Shown: piece after piece, positions 1 to 10,866 of the stretch
Layout of the letters: each line of letters starts with the position of its first letter
Position numbering within the stretch: position 1 is the stretch's first letter
Origin: Microbacterium sp. MAH-37
Lineage (GTDB): Bacteria > Actinomycetota > Actinomycetes > Actinomycetales > Microbacteriaceae
NCBI RefSeq assembly: GCF_009758255.1
Contig: NZ_WSEN01000003.1
Location: 1 to 64,000 of the forward strand
Direction of reading: 5' to 3'
DNA: 64,000 bases
Program-made: the position numbers and the translations under genes
Notes under the pieces: model-generated
Seen by the model: the letters and a program-made list of their open reading frames with translations, nothing else
What the model was told of the DNA's origin: nothing
The model's database searches: none

Positions 1-150
1 AAGGATCGGACGCACCCACACACCCACCAGAACCTGATGGAGACGCGCAGGGCAACTTCACAACCATAACCGGCAGACCAGAGACTGTCAAAACAGTCTG
101 TCCGGAGCCGGGACCTTCCATCGTAGACCCACGAAGCCGTGGGATCAAGT
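1..150 (+). CDS. Possible 3' end of a foreign (mobile-element?) gene, partial
   Basis: A frame open from base 3 to a TGA at 148-150 encodes 48 residues ending PRSRGIK. It has no start inside the window, so it would be the C-terminal tail of a gene lying to the left. Third codon positions are only about half G/C, unlike the strongly G/C-ending native genes, which would fit imported DNA. The last third of the frame folds into nested stem-loops (see 82-166). Overlap of a coding 3' end with structured RNA is known for tnpB genes of IS605/IS607-type elements, but I cannot recognise the protein from this tail. An open frame of 48 codons can also arise by chance. Confidence 0.25.
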
Positions 151-166
151 GATGGGAGGTGGTCCG
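82..166 (+). other. Nested stem-loop element of unknown identity
   Basis: AGACTGT (82-88) pairs perfectly with ACAGTCT (93-99). Next, GGACCTTCCATC (111-122) pairs with GATGGGAGGT around 152-161 plus a following GGTCC, with one G-U pair. This long stem encloses a second perfect hairpin, CCCACG (128-133) with CGTGGG (138-143). The DNA is clearly lower in GC than its surroundings. It does not match the tRNA, tmRNA, SRP, RNase P or 5S patterns I know. It may be the 3' part of a structured RNA, or the right end of a mobile element. From 167 to 311 I see no gene, only the promoter hexamer of the next gene. Confidence 0.4.
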
Positions 167-311
167 CCGCTTGGAGGGGAGCTGGACCTTCCGGCCTTTC
201 GCTCAACCGCTTGGGGCGAACATGTAATAACTTACGTGGATCCCGAGCATCCGGCAAATCCGCCTCCGTTCTCGGGCGTGTCGGGCCCGTCTCCCGGCGT
301 AGCGTGGCGGC

Positions 312-1577
312 ATGACGACTGTGCTGCGGCGGATCTGCGCGGACCTCGGGCTCGAGAGCGCGGTACCGGACGAACTGGCCGCTCCCCCGCATCCGGTGCC
401 CCTGCCTTCGCGCCTCGGCACGGGGGAACTGGCCTGGTCCAGCGTCGTCTCCGCCGTGCTCGCAGCCGGCGGCACCCACGCCCCAGATCCCGACCGCATC
501 GCCGCCTCCTACCGGAGCGCCGCGCTCCTGACGATCGACGGCATCGCGCCGAACGTCTGGGCTCCGCTCTCCGGTTTCTGGCGCACCTCGGACGGGTGGG
601 TGCGCACGCACGCCAACTACCCGCATCACGCGGCGGCACTCCGTCGTGCGCTCGAACTGGACGAGGGTGATCCCGCCGCCGCGTTCGCCGACGGCAGCAC
701 CGCGTCGATCGTCGCCCGCATCACCAGTGCCGGCGGTCTCGCCGTCCCCGTCCTGCGAGAGGACCCCGTCCACGACACCGCGCTTCGCCGGGCACCTCTG
801 GTCGAGATCGACATGCTCGACGCGGCATCCGTCGCCCGCGCACCCGTGACCGGCTCGCTCGCCGGCATCCGCGTCCTCGATCTCACCCGCGTTATCGCGG
901 GCCCGGTGTGCACCCGCACCCTCGCCGCACTGGGCGCGGACGTGCTGCGCATCGATCCCCCACACCTGCCGGAACCCGAATGGCAGCATCTCGACAGCGG
1001 CCACGGCAAGCGGTCCGCGCTCCTGGACGCGCGCTCGACGCGGTTCGGCGAACTGCTCGACGCCGCGGACGTCGTCGTGCTCGGCTATCGGCCGTCCGGA
1101 CTCGCGACGCTCGGGCTCTCCCCCGACGCGATCGCCGAGCGGTGTCCGGGAATCGTGATCGCGCAGCTCAGCGCGTGGGGCGTCGATCAGCCCGAGCGGC
1201 GCGGATTCGACAGCCTCGTGCAGGCGGAGTCCGGGATCGCGATGGTGGAGTCACCCGACGGCACGACCCCCGGCGTGCTGCCTGCGCAGGCACTCGACCA
1301 CTCCGCCGGCTATCTGCTGGCGGCCGCGATCTGCATGGCGCTGCGCAGGCGCACCGGCCGCACGCAGCTCGTGCGCACGTCGCTGCGGCGGGTCGCCGCG
1401 GAGCTGCTCGGCATGTCGCGCAGCGAGGATCCCGGGCCGATGACCGTCGACGATCCCGCCGCGCACACCGAGGAGTTCCTCGTCGCGGGCCATCGCATCC
1501 GCACGGTCCGCTCCGCGCTGCCCGGGCATCCGCTCGCCGCGCCGCGCCCCTGGGGCGGCGACGAACCGACCTGGTGA
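312..1577 (+). CDS. CoA-transferase family III (CaiB/BaiF-like) protein
   Basis: A 421-residue protein. Family III enzymes move CoA between carboxylic acids through an active-site aspartyl-CoA. The family signature GIRVLDLTRVIAGP, followed by ALGADVLRID, is clear but sits near residue 185 rather than at the N-terminus. It is preceded by a segment resembling the small domain (GFWRTSDGWVRTHANYPHH, around residues 92-110), so the domain order looks permuted relative to classical CaiB. The substrate is unknown. A -10-like TAGCGT (300-305) lies 6 nt before ATG and no Shine-Dalgarno is visible, suggesting a leaderless mRNA. The gene is followed at 8 bp by the convergent DUF4184 gene. Confidence 0.8.
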   Translation: MTTVLRRICADLGLESAVPDELAAPPHPVPLPSRLGTGELAWSSVVSAVLAAGGTHAPDPDRIAASYRSAALLTIDGIAPNVWAPLSGFWRTSDGWVRTHANYPHHAAALRRALELDEGDPAAAFADGSTASIVARITSAGGLAVPVLREDPVHDTALRRAPLVEIDMLDAASVARAPVTGSLAGIRVLDLTRVIAGPVCTRTLAALGADVLRIDPPHLPEPEWQHLDSGHGKRSALLDARSTRFGELLDAADVVVLGYRPSGLATLGLSPDAIAERCPGIVIAQLSAWGVDQPERRGFDSLVQAESGIAMVESPDGTTPGVLPAQALDHSAGYLLAAAICMALRRRTGRTQLVRTSLRRVAAELLGMSRSEDPGPMTVDDPAAHTEEFLVAGHRIRTVRSALPGHPLAAPRPWGGDEPTW

Positions 1578-1584
1578 TCCGCGC

Positions 1585-2385
1585 TCACCGGTTTCCGGCG
1601 GCCACCTTCGCCGGCGTCCGGATCACGATCGCCGCGCACAGCACGAGCGTCGCCACGCCCCACAGACCGCACACCGGCGGAAGCGTCCGGTACGCGAGAT
1701 GCGCGGGCGTGAACTGCGTGGTGAACGGCCCCCAGACCGCATAGCCCACGGCGGCCGCGAGCACCAGCGGCACGGGGAGCGCGACGATCCAGACGACGGG
1801 GATCCAGCGCGGCAGGGACTGCTCCGCGGCGCCGATCGGCCGACGACGCAGCCACAGCACCGCGTACACCGCCAGGACGATCAGGCCGATCAGCCCCGAC
1901 CCGTACTGCAGCCACTTGTAGCCGAGGATGCTCCCCCACGACTCATCGAGGATCGGGAACGCCTGCACTCCCCAGCGCCCCTCGTGCGTGAACGAGTCCC
2001 ACAGGATGTGCGAGGCGACGCCGATCATCAGCGAGGCCAGCAGAAGCAGCGGATACCAGGGCTTTCCGTCGCGCCAGAACGTCTGACGAACGGCATCCGC
2101 TCCCCTGCTCCGCCACTCGTCCGGCAGTCGCGCAGCGACGGATGCCGGCACCAGCTCGACGGATGCCGGGCGCAGCACCACTCGCCAGAGCAGCAGCAGC
2201 ACCGCAGCGATCAGGCTCGTCCAGAGCAGGTTCGGCACCGCATGCAGGAACCCGTAGTCCGGACCGAGCCCCCGGAGGAACAGCGGCAGGTCCGGGGTCA
2301 TGGCTCCGATCGCGATCGCCGCCGGCACCAGCGGCGTGCGCACGAAGGGCAGCGCGACGATCGCATGGCTCGGAGTGAAGGGCAC
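1585..2385 (-). CDS. DUF4184 family integral membrane protein
   Basis: 266 residues beginning MPFTPSHAIVALPF, with PDLPLFLRG near residue 35 and GVASHILWDSFTHEG near residue 125; this pattern of His/Asp residues at membrane edges is characteristic of DUF4184. It resembles YdjM-type membrane metal-dependent hydrolases, but no activity has been assigned. I count about six hydrophobic segments. The GTG start is 6 nt downstream of TAGCGT (minus strand, 2392-2397) without a ribosome-binding site, a leaderless arrangement. It is convergent with the CoA-transferase gene and upstream of nothing obviously co-functional; tyrS follows on the same strand but has its own promoter-like hexamer farther upstream. 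Confidence 0.75.
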   Translation of the reverse strand: MPFTPSHAIVALPFVRTPLVPAAIAIGAMTPDLPLFLRGLGPDYGFLHAVPNLLWTSLIAAVLLLLWRVVLRPASVELVPASVAARLPDEWRSRGADAVRQTFWRDGKPWYPLLLLASLMIGVASHILWDSFTHEGRWGVQAFPILDESWGSILGYKWLQYGSGLIGLIVLAVYAVLWLRRRPIGAAEQSLPRWIPVVWIVALPVPLVLAAAVGYAVWGPFTTQFTPAHLAYRTLPPVCGLWGVATLVLCAAIVIRTPAKVAAGNR

Positions 2386-2425
2386 GCGACGACGCTACCA
2401 ACGACGCTCGCGCCCCTCCTGAGCG

Positions 2426-3727
2426 TCAGCCCCGGTACACCCCGGCGAGGGTCTTCTTGCCGCGGCGCAGCACGGAGACACCACCGGGAAGACCGAACGG
2501 GACGGTCGCATCGACGTCCTCGACGCGCTGCCCGTCGACAGACACGCCGCCCTGCGAGATCGCGCGGCGCGCCTCGGAGGCACTCGAGACCAGGCCGGTC
2601 GACACCAGCGCGTCGAGCACCGACGTGCCGGCATCCGCCGTCGCGTTCGGCAGCTCGTCGAGGGCCGTGCGCAGCGTCGCCGCATCCAGCGTCGCGAGAT
2701 CACCCTGGCCGAACAGCGCCTCGGATGCCGCGATCACGGCTGCCGCCGCCTCCGCACCGTGCACCGTCGCGACGACCTCGAGGGCCAGACGCTTCTGTGC
2801 AGCGCGGCGGAACGGCTCGGCCTCCACCAGCTGCGCGTACTCGTCGATCTCGGCGCGGGTGAGGAACGTGAAGATCTTCAGCCGCTCGATCACGTCGGCA
2901 TCGGCCGTGCCCAGCCAGAACTGGTACATCCGGTACGGGCTGCACATGTCGGCGTCCAGCCAGATCGCGTTGCCCTCGCTCTTGCCGAACTTGGTGCCGT
3001 CGCTGTTCGTGATCAGCGGCGTGCCGATCGCGTGTGCGGAGACGCCCTCGACGCGGTGGATCAGATCGGTGCCGCTGGTGAGGTTGCCCCACTGGTCGCT
3101 GCCGCCGGTCTGCAGCACGCAGTCGTACTGCCGGTACAGCTCGAGGAAGTCCATACCCTGCAGGATCTGGTAGCTGAACTCGGTGTAGCTGATGCCGGCA
3201 TCGGAGTTCAGGCGCGCGGCGACCGCGTCCTTCTTCAGCATTGTGCCGACGCGGTAGTGCTTGCCGATCTCGCGCAGGAAGTCGATCGCCGACATCGGCG
3301 CCGTCCAGTCGAGGTTGTTCACGATGCGCGCCGAGTTCTCGCCCTCGAAGCTGAGGAAGCGCTCGACCTGGGCGCGCAGCCGGCCCACCCATTCCTCGAC
3401 GGTCTCGCGCGTGTTCAGCGTGCGCTCGGCCGTCGGACGCGGGTCGCCGATCAGACCGGTCGATCCGCCGACCAGGCCGAGGGGCTTGTGCCCGGCGAGC
3501 TGGATGCGACGCAGCAGCAGCAGCTGCACGAGGTTGCCCAGGTGCAGGCTCGGAGCGGTGGGATCGAAACCGCAGTAATACGTGATCGGGTCCCCGGCGA
3601 GCAGCGCGCGCAGCGCTTCCTGATCGGTGGACACGTGGACGAGTCCGCGCCACAGCAGCTCGTCCCACACGTTCTCGAACGTGGGATCGAGCGCCACCGG
3701 CGCTGTCGTCAGAGCGGTTTCAGACAC
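2426..3727 (-). CDS. tyrS: Tyrosyl-tRNA synthetase
   Basis: A class I aminoacyl-tRNA synthetase that charges tRNA-Tyr. The 433-residue protein has the HIGH-type motif HLGN (APSLHLGNL), the tyrosine-pocket region GGSDQWGN, the KMSKS-type loop KFGKSEG, and a C-terminal S4 RNA-binding domain (SEARRAISQGGVSVDG). I chose the GTG at 3727 because it gives the normal N-terminus (VSETALTT) and lies 7 nt after a TAGCCT hexamer (3735-3740, minus). The open frame extends much farther upstream, but that part is only antiparallel shadow of the membrane-protein gene. The order argH-tyrS is common in actinobacteria; here two genes intervene. Confidence 0.97.
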   Translation of the reverse strand: MSETALTTAPVALDPTFENVWDELLWRGLVHVSTDQEALRALLAGDPITYYCGFDPTAPSLHLGNLVQLLLLRRIQLAGHKPLGLVGGSTGLIGDPRPTAERTLNTRETVEEWVGRLRAQVERFLSFEGENSARIVNNLDWTAPMSAIDFLREIGKHYRVGTMLKKDAVAARLNSDAGISYTEFSYQILQGMDFLELYRQYDCVLQTGGSDQWGNLTSGTDLIHRVEGVSAHAIGTPLITNSDGTKFGKSEGNAIWLDADMCSPYRMYQFWLGTADADVIERLKIFTFLTRAEIDEYAQLVEAEPFRRAAQKRLALEVVATVHGAEAAAAVIAASEALFGQGDLATLDAATLRTALDELPNATADAGTSVLDALVSTGLVSSASEARRAISQGGVSVDGQRVEDVDATVPFGLPGGVSVLRRGKKTLAGVYRG

Positions 3728-3752
3728 GCGCTCAAGGCTATCAGCGCGGTGC

Positions 3753-3777
3753 CCTCCGTCTCGCTCGCGCTCGCTCA
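3753..3777 (-). repeat. Arginine-region junction repeat, divergent copy A
   Basis: Reading the minus strand, TGAGCGAGCGCGAGCGAGACG. The same motif occurs at 6615-6640, 8782-8807 and 12059-12084. Here the leading TGA is the stop codon of the upstream membrane-protein gene. The core differs slightly from the other copies (GCGCGAGC for GCGGAGC). Confidence 0.6.
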
Positions 3778-4467
3778 AGGGCCGGTGTTCGCCGCCCACC
3801 ACACCAGCAGCGCACCGCCGAGCGCCATCGCCCAGCTGACCAGGCTGCCCACCAGGAAGTACTCCGCGCGTGCTCCGGTCTCGCCGTCCTTGGAGATCTC
3901 CGGGAACCGCACGATGCCCTTCGCCGCGAGCAGCGCGGCGAGCAGCGAGTAGGCCGGTACGAGCATGAGCAAGAACGCGAGCACCCGCTCCAGCGGACCG
4001 ATCAGCCGCCCGCCCTTGAAGCCGCCCTGATCCGCGGTCGGCTTCCAGGTGTGCTCGCCGGCCAGCGCTGCACGCACCACGACGTTGCCGGACTCCAGCA
4101 GGAAGACGACGGTGCCCAGCACCAGCACGGCCAGATCGAGCGAGACACGCCCGAACGGCGACTCGAGCAGCCATCCGCCGGGAGTGCGGTCGCCCAGCAG
4201 GACGACGCAGGCGACGGATGCCACGGCGAGGACCACCGCCGGCCAGAATCCCTGCCGTCCCTCCGGACGATCCGGCATGCTGAGCAGCCATGCCGCCGCA
4301 CCGACGCCCGCGACGACCATGTACCCGGCGGCATTGCAGAACGAGCCGATCAGGATCAGCGCGAGCCCTGCGACGGCATAGCCGACCCAGCGCCGCCGAG
4401 CGGGAACGAATTGGCGCACCAGGTCGACGGCGCCGATCGCGAACAGCAGGAGTCCGGCGAGAATCAT
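3775..4467 (-). CDS. Membrane protein partner of SatD
   Basis: 230 residues with about six or seven hydrophobic segments (first near residues 2-18, others around 28-65, 75-90, 105-125). The C-terminal third carries a motif typical of membrane proteins encoded next to SatD: GGRLIGPLERVLAFLLML, AAKGIVRFPEI, then AEYFLVGSLVSWAMALGG. This matches the C-terminal part of proteins often labelled DUF3307. Its biochemical role is unknown. The start ATG overlaps the satD stop as ATGA, so translation is probably coupled. The stop TGA belongs to a dispersed repeat (3753-3777). The family assignment is from motif memory. Confidence 0.7.
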   Translation of the reverse strand: MILAGLLLFAIGAVDLVRQFVPARRRWVGYAVAGLALILIGSFCNAAGYMVVAGVGAAAWLLSMPDRPEGRQGFWPAVVLAVASVACVVLLGDRTPGGWLLESPFGRVSLDLAVLVLGTVVFLLESGNVVVRAALAGEHTWKPTADQGGFKGGRLIGPLERVLAFLLMLVPAYSLLAALLAAKGIVRFPEISKDGETGARAEYFLVGSLVSWAMALGGALLVWWAANTGP

Positions 4468-5105
4468 GCGCGCGTCCCGCGGAGCTGCTCGATGCCGGCG
4501 ATCAGCGCGTTCGCCCCCGAACCGCGCAGCGCCTTGGACACGCTGGGCTGGGTGATCTGCTCCTGCGCCGCGAGATCCTGCTGCGACAGGCCCTCGAGCC
4601 TGCCGAGGGTCAGGCGCCTCGCGCGCGCGTTCATCTGGGTGACGATGTCGTCACGCAGCAGCAGGTAGGCGTTGTAAACGGCGATGGCGGAGGGCATGAC
4701 CTCATCCTGGCCTGGAGCACCGACAATCCAGGTGCGGATGCCCGGCATGCCGCGCTGTCGCTCCTGCACGGACTCGATCGCGTCGCGAGCGGCGTACCAG
4801 GCGGTGCCGTCCGAGAGCTCGCGGTGCGCGGAGGAGACCGAGCGCACCTCGCCGATGCCGACTCCGAACCGGAACTCCACCCCCTCGGGCAGCGCGAGCT
4901 GCACCAGGAGCAGCGAGACCAGAGCATCCTCCAGCCGCGCGTAGACGCCCTGCTGCTCGTCGCCGACCGTGGGCCGGAGCGGCTGCAGCGCGAGCGGATG
5001 CCGCTCCTCGACGCGCGCGATGGTGTCGTCGAGCTGCTGCTGCGCAGCCGCCCGATCCTGCAGCCGGCGCGAGCCGACGATGTCTGCGATCACGGCGATG
5101 ACCAT
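4464..5105 (-). CDS. SatD family protein with C-terminal helix-turn-helix
   Basis: 213 residues. The N-terminus (AVIADIVGSRRLQDR) and the later GDEQQG near residue 48 are hallmarks of the SatD family, whose fold recalls nucleotidyl-cyclase-like domains (inference); no activity is established. The C-terminus contains a clear DNA-binding helix-turn-helix, GLSQQDLAAQEQITQPSVSK, around residues 172-191. The pairing with a DNA-binding module and a coupled membrane protein suggests a self-regulated sensing unit. The ATG lies directly downstream of a large inverted repeat and 6 nt after TATGGT, with no Shine-Dalgarno. The name comes from the acid-tolerance sat operon of Streptococcus mutans. Confidence 0.75.
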   Translation of the reverse strand: MVIAVIADIVGSRRLQDRAAAQQQLDDTIARVEERHPLALQPLRPTVGDEQQGVYARLEDALVSLLLVQLALPEGVEFRFGVGIGEVRSVSSAHRELSDGTAWYAARDAIESVQERQRGMPGIRTWIVGAPGQDEVMPSAIAVYNAYLLLRDDIVTQMNARARRLTLGRLEGLSQQDLAAQEQITQPSVSKALRGSGANALIAGIEQLRGTRA

Positions 5106-5149
5106 GACATAACCATAACACGCATATTCTCAAATTATGCGTGTTATGG
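5106..5149 (-). promoter_or_regulatory. Leaderless promoter of the SatD gene overlapped by a perfect inverted repeat
   Basis: CCATAACACGCATA (5113-5126) and its exact complement TATGCGTGTTATGG (5136-5149) flank a 9-bp AT-rich centre. On the minus strand the proximal arm contains TATGGT, a -10-like hexamer exactly 6 nt before the ATG at 5105. An operator covering the core promoter is the simplest reading, with the SatD helix-turn-helix as the natural candidate repressor. The same repeat could instead act as an RNA hairpin ending argH transcripts, but there is no T-tract after it. Confidence 0.6.
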
Positions 5150-5192
5150 CTATTTCTCAGAGATATGCATGCATCGGGCATGCATGGTCGGA

Positions 5193-7581
<2,389 letters not shown>

Positions 7582-7585
<4 letters not shown>

Positions 7586-8784
7586 GCGGGGGTCTCCGTA
7601 GGGGTGAGAGTGGATGCCACGGCGCCGAGCGCCTGGCCGAACAGGTCGAGGAACTCCGCCACCTCGGCGTCGCCGATCGTGTAGGCGGGGGCGATGCGGA
7701 TCGCGTCCTCGGTGGGGGCGTTGATGATGAGCCCGCGCGCCTGCGCGGCCTCGCGCACCGCGGCGGCGACCGGATGCGACAGGGTGATGCCGATCAGCAG
7801 ACCCGCACCGCGGGTGCCGGTGACGAGCGGCAGGTTCTCGACGCCGGCGCGCAGCTCGGCGCCGCGCTCGTTCACGTTCGCGAGCAGGTCCTCGTCCTCG
7901 ATGTGGCCGAGCACCGCGTTCGCCACCGCCGATGCCAGCGGGTTGCCGCCGAACGTCGAGTTGTGCGTGCCGGGGTAGAAAAGGTCGCTGGCGGCGCCGA
8001 AGGTGACGAGCGCGCCGAGCGGGAAGCCCGCACCGATGCTCTTCGCCAGTGTGATGGCGTCAGGGGTGACCCCGAATCGCTGGAACGCGAACCACTCGCC
8101 CGTGCGTCCGGATCCGGTCTGCACCTCGTCGAGGATCAGCAGTGCGCCGTGCTGCGTCGCGAGCTCACGGGCCCGCCGCAGGAAGCCGTCCGGCAGCTCG
8201 ATGACGCCCGCCTCGCCCTGGATGGGCTCGATGAAGATCGCCGCGACGCTGTCGTCGAAGGCCGCCTCGAGACTCTCGATCGAATGCTCGACGGTGCGGA
8301 CGTCCGGCACGGCCGGCTGGAACGGGTCGCGGTAGATCGCCTTGGGCGTCAGCGAGAGCGCACCCATCGTGCGGCCGTGGAACGCTCCGTCGAGCACCAG
8401 GATCGTGGTGCGGCCGGTCTCGCGCCCGTGCAGGCGGGCGAGCTTGATCGCCGTCTCATTGGCCTCGGTGCCGGAGTTCGTGAGGAACACCCGGCCCTGC
8501 TCCCCCGTGCCGGCGAGCCGCTTCAGCCGTGCGGCGAGCTCGAGCTGCGCCGGCGAGGCGAAGTAGTTCGAGATGTGCGTGAGCGTCGCCGCCTGGCGCG
8601 ACACGGCCTCGACGAACACAGGATGCGCGTGCCCGAGGCAGTTCACGGCGATGCCGCCGAGGAAGTCCAGGTAGCGGGTGCCGTCGGCGTCCCACACGTG
8701 CGAGCCCTCGCCGTGCGTGAGCAGCGCGAGGCGCCCGCCCAGGCTCATCAGGTCGCGGGATGCTTCGTTCTGCCAGTCACTCAC
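7582..8784 (-). CDS. argD: Acetylornithine aminotransferase
   Basis: A PLP-dependent class III aminotransferase that makes N-acetylornithine from the semialdehyde. 400 residues, with NSGTEANETAIKLARLHG in the phosphate-binding part, ILDEVQTGSGRTG and the PLP-lysine motif LAKSIGAGFPLGA. I chose GTG at 8784 (VSDWQNEASRDL). The frame runs a few codons farther upstream to 8817, but those codons read through the dispersed repeat and give TERAERDE, which is not family sequence. It overlaps argF by 4 bp and sits 19 bp after argB; the gap is the repeat itself. Confidence 0.96.
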
Positions 8785-8807
8785 TTCGTCTCGCTCCGCT
8801 CGCTCAG
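8782..8807 (-). repeat. Arginine-region junction repeat, copy C
   Basis: Minus-strand CTGAGCGAGCGGAGCGAG followed by ACGAAGTG. Its TGA ends argB and its final GTG starts argD, so the repeat makes up the whole intergenic linker. Confidence 0.8.
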
Positions 8808-9712
8808 TGCGACGCATCCGCCACCACTTCCGTTCCGATTCCCTTGCTTGTGAACAGCTCGACGAGCACCGAGTGCGGTACCCGGCCGTCGATGATCGCC
8901 GCGGCGTCGACGCCGCTCTCGACCGCGTCGAGGCAGGCCCGCATCTTCGGGATCATCCCCGACTCCAGCCGCGGCAGCATCTCGGTGAGCGCGCTCGAGG
9001 TCAGGTGCGAGACGAGCGAGTCGCGGTTCGGCCAGTCCGCGTACAGGCCGGGCACGTCGGTGAGGATCACGAGCTTGCGCGCGCCCAGCGCCACGGCGAG
9101 GGCGGATGCCGCGGCATCCGCGTTCACGTTCAGCGACTGCCCCGGGTGGTCGAGATCCGGCGCGATCGACGACACGACCGGGATGCGGCCCGCGGCGAGG
9201 TGGTCGAGCACGGGCGTGGGGTCGACCTGCACGACGTCGCCGACGCGGCCGAGGTCGACCTCTTCGCCGTCGATCATGACGCCGCGGCGGCGCCCGCCGA
9301 ACAGTCCGGCGTCCTCACCGCTCAGGCCGGTCGCGATCGGGCCGTGCGAGTTGATCTTGCCGACCAGCTGCGGGTTGACCTGCCCGGTGAGCACCATCCG
9401 GACGACGCTGATCGCCTCGGTGTTGGTGACCCGGTAGCCGCCCTTGAACTCGCTGGGGATGTCGAGCCGATCGAGCATGTTCGAGATCTGCGGGCCGCCG
9501 CCGTGCACCACCACGGGCTGCACGCCGACGTAGCGCAGATAGGCGATGTCCTGGGCGAAGGCGTCCTGCAGCTCATCGCTGACCATGGCGTTGCCGCCGT
9601 ACTTGACCACGACGATCTGGTCGCGGAACTTCTTCAGCCACGGCAGCGATTCGATGAGCGTGGCGGCCTTCCCGGCGGCCACGTCGGGCGGGGTGTCCTG
9701 CAGATCTGTCAT
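8804..9712 (-). CDS. argB: Acetylglutamate kinase
   Basis: Phosphorylates N-acetylglutamate, the usual feedback-controlled step. 302 residues of the amino-acid-kinase fold: [10 protein letters not shown] at the N-terminus, [10 protein letters not shown] for nucleotide binding, and [17 protein letters not shown] in the C-terminal lobe. The start ATG at 9712 overlaps the argJ stop as ATGA and gives the standard N-terminal length; the open frame upstream is a shadow of argJ. The stop codon lies within repeat copy C. Confidence 0.97.
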   Translation of the reverse strand: MTDLQDTPPDVAAGKAATLIESLPWLKKFRDQIVVVKYGGNAMVSDELQDAFAQDIAYLRYVGVQPVVVHGGGPQISNMLDRLDIPSEFKGGYRVTNTEAISVVRMVLTGQVNPQLVGKINSHGPIATGLSGEDAGLFGGRRRGVMIDGEEVDLGRVGDVVQVDPTPVLDHLAAGRIPVVSSIAPDLDHPGQSLNVNADAAASALAVALGARKLVILTDVPGLYADWPNRDSLVSHLTSSALTEMLPRLESGMIPKMRACLDAVESGVDAAAIIDGRVPHSVLVELFTSKGIGTEVVADASH

Positions 9713-10866
9713 GAGGAGTAGGCGCTGTTCTCGTGCACGTAGTCGTGGGTGAGGTCGTTGGTGAGGATCGTGGCCGTCTCGTCTCCGACCTTCAGGTCGA
9801 TGATGAGATCGGTCGCGCGCGGGGTCAGGTCGACCTCCTCGCGGGGGCGATCCGGGCCTCCTGCGGTGCAGACGCGGACGCCGTTCATGAAGACGTCGGT
9901 GTCGTACGGGTCGAACTCGGCGTTCGTGGTGCCGATCGCGGCGAGCACACGCCCCCAGTTCGGGTCGTTGCCGAAGATCGCGGCCTTGAAGAGGTTGTTG
10001 CGGGCGACAGAGCGGCCCACCTCCACGGCGTCGACGACGGATGCCGCACCGCGGACCTCGATCGTGATGTCGTGGCTCGCGCCCTCGGCATCCTGCTGCA
10101 GCTTCTTGGCCAGCTGCGCGCACAGGTCGGCGAGCGCCTCGTCGAAGGCGTCCAGGTCGGGCTTCACGCCGCTGGCGCCGTTGGCGAGCAGCGTGACCTG
10201 GTCATTGGTCGACATGCAGCCGTCGGAGTCGAGGCGGTCGAAGGTGGTGCCGGTGGCGCGGCGCAGCGCGGCATCCGCCTCGTGCGCCTCGAGATCGGCG
10301 TCGGTCGTGATCACGACGAGCATCGTGGCCAGGCCCGGAGCCAGCATCCCGGCTCCCTTCGCCATGCCGCCGATGGTCCAGCCGTCACCGCTCACGACGG
10401 CGGTCTTCGAGACGGTGTCGGTGGTCATGATCGCCTCGGCGGCGGACTGACCGCCGTCGGCCGACAGCCCGGCGATCCCGCGCTCGACTCCGTCGAGCAC
10501 CTTGGCGCGGAAGCCCTCGTCGCCGGTGCCGATGAGGCCGGTGGAGCAGACCACGATGTCGCCGGCGCTCACACCCAGCAGCTCGGCGGTCTTCTCCGCG
10601 GTGAGATGGCTGGTCTGGAAACCGAACTCGCCGGTGAAGCAGTTCGCTCCACCGGAGTTGAGCACGACGGCCTCCACGACCTTGTCGGCGACGACCTGCT
10701 GCGACCACAGGATCGGGTTGGCCTTGGCGCGGTTGCTGGTGAACACGGCGGTGCCGATCTTGCGCGGGCCGCGGTTCACGACCACGGCGACGTCGGGCTT
10801 CCCTGTCGACTTCAGGCCGGCGGCGACGCCGGCCGCCTCGAAACCCTGGGGTGCGGTGACGGTCAC
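9709..10866 (-). CDS. argJ: Bifunctional ornithine acetyltransferase / N-acetylglutamate synthase
   Basis: Recycles the acetyl group from N-acetylornithine to glutamate, so the pathway is cyclic. 385 residues. The self-cleavage site of this Ntn-type enzyme is visible as [10 protein letters not shown], with the nucleophilic Thr at the start of the beta chain. [11 protein letters not shown] and CSTGLIG are further family motifs. The start is GTG at 10866, overlapping the argC stop as GTGA. The stop overlaps argB by 4 bp. Confidence 0.97.
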   Translation of the reverse strand: MTVTAPQGFEAAGVAAGLKSTGKPDVAVVVNRGPRKIGTAVFTSNRAKANPILWSQQVVADKVVEAVVLNSGGANCFTGEFGFQTSHLTAEKTAELLGVSAGDIVVCSTGLIGTGDEGFRAKVLDGVERGIAGLSADGGQSAAEAIMTTDTVSKTAVVSGDGWTIGGMAKGAGMLAPGLATMLVVITTDADLEAHEADAALRRATGTTFDRLDSDGCMSTNDQVTLLANGASGVKPDLDAFDEALADLCAQLAKKLQQDAEGASHDITIEVRGAASVVDAVEVGRSVARNNLFKAAIFGNDPNWGRVLAAIGTTNAEFDPYDTDVFMNGVRVCTAGGPDRPREEVDLTPRATDLIIDLKVGDETATILTNDLTHDYVHENSAYSS

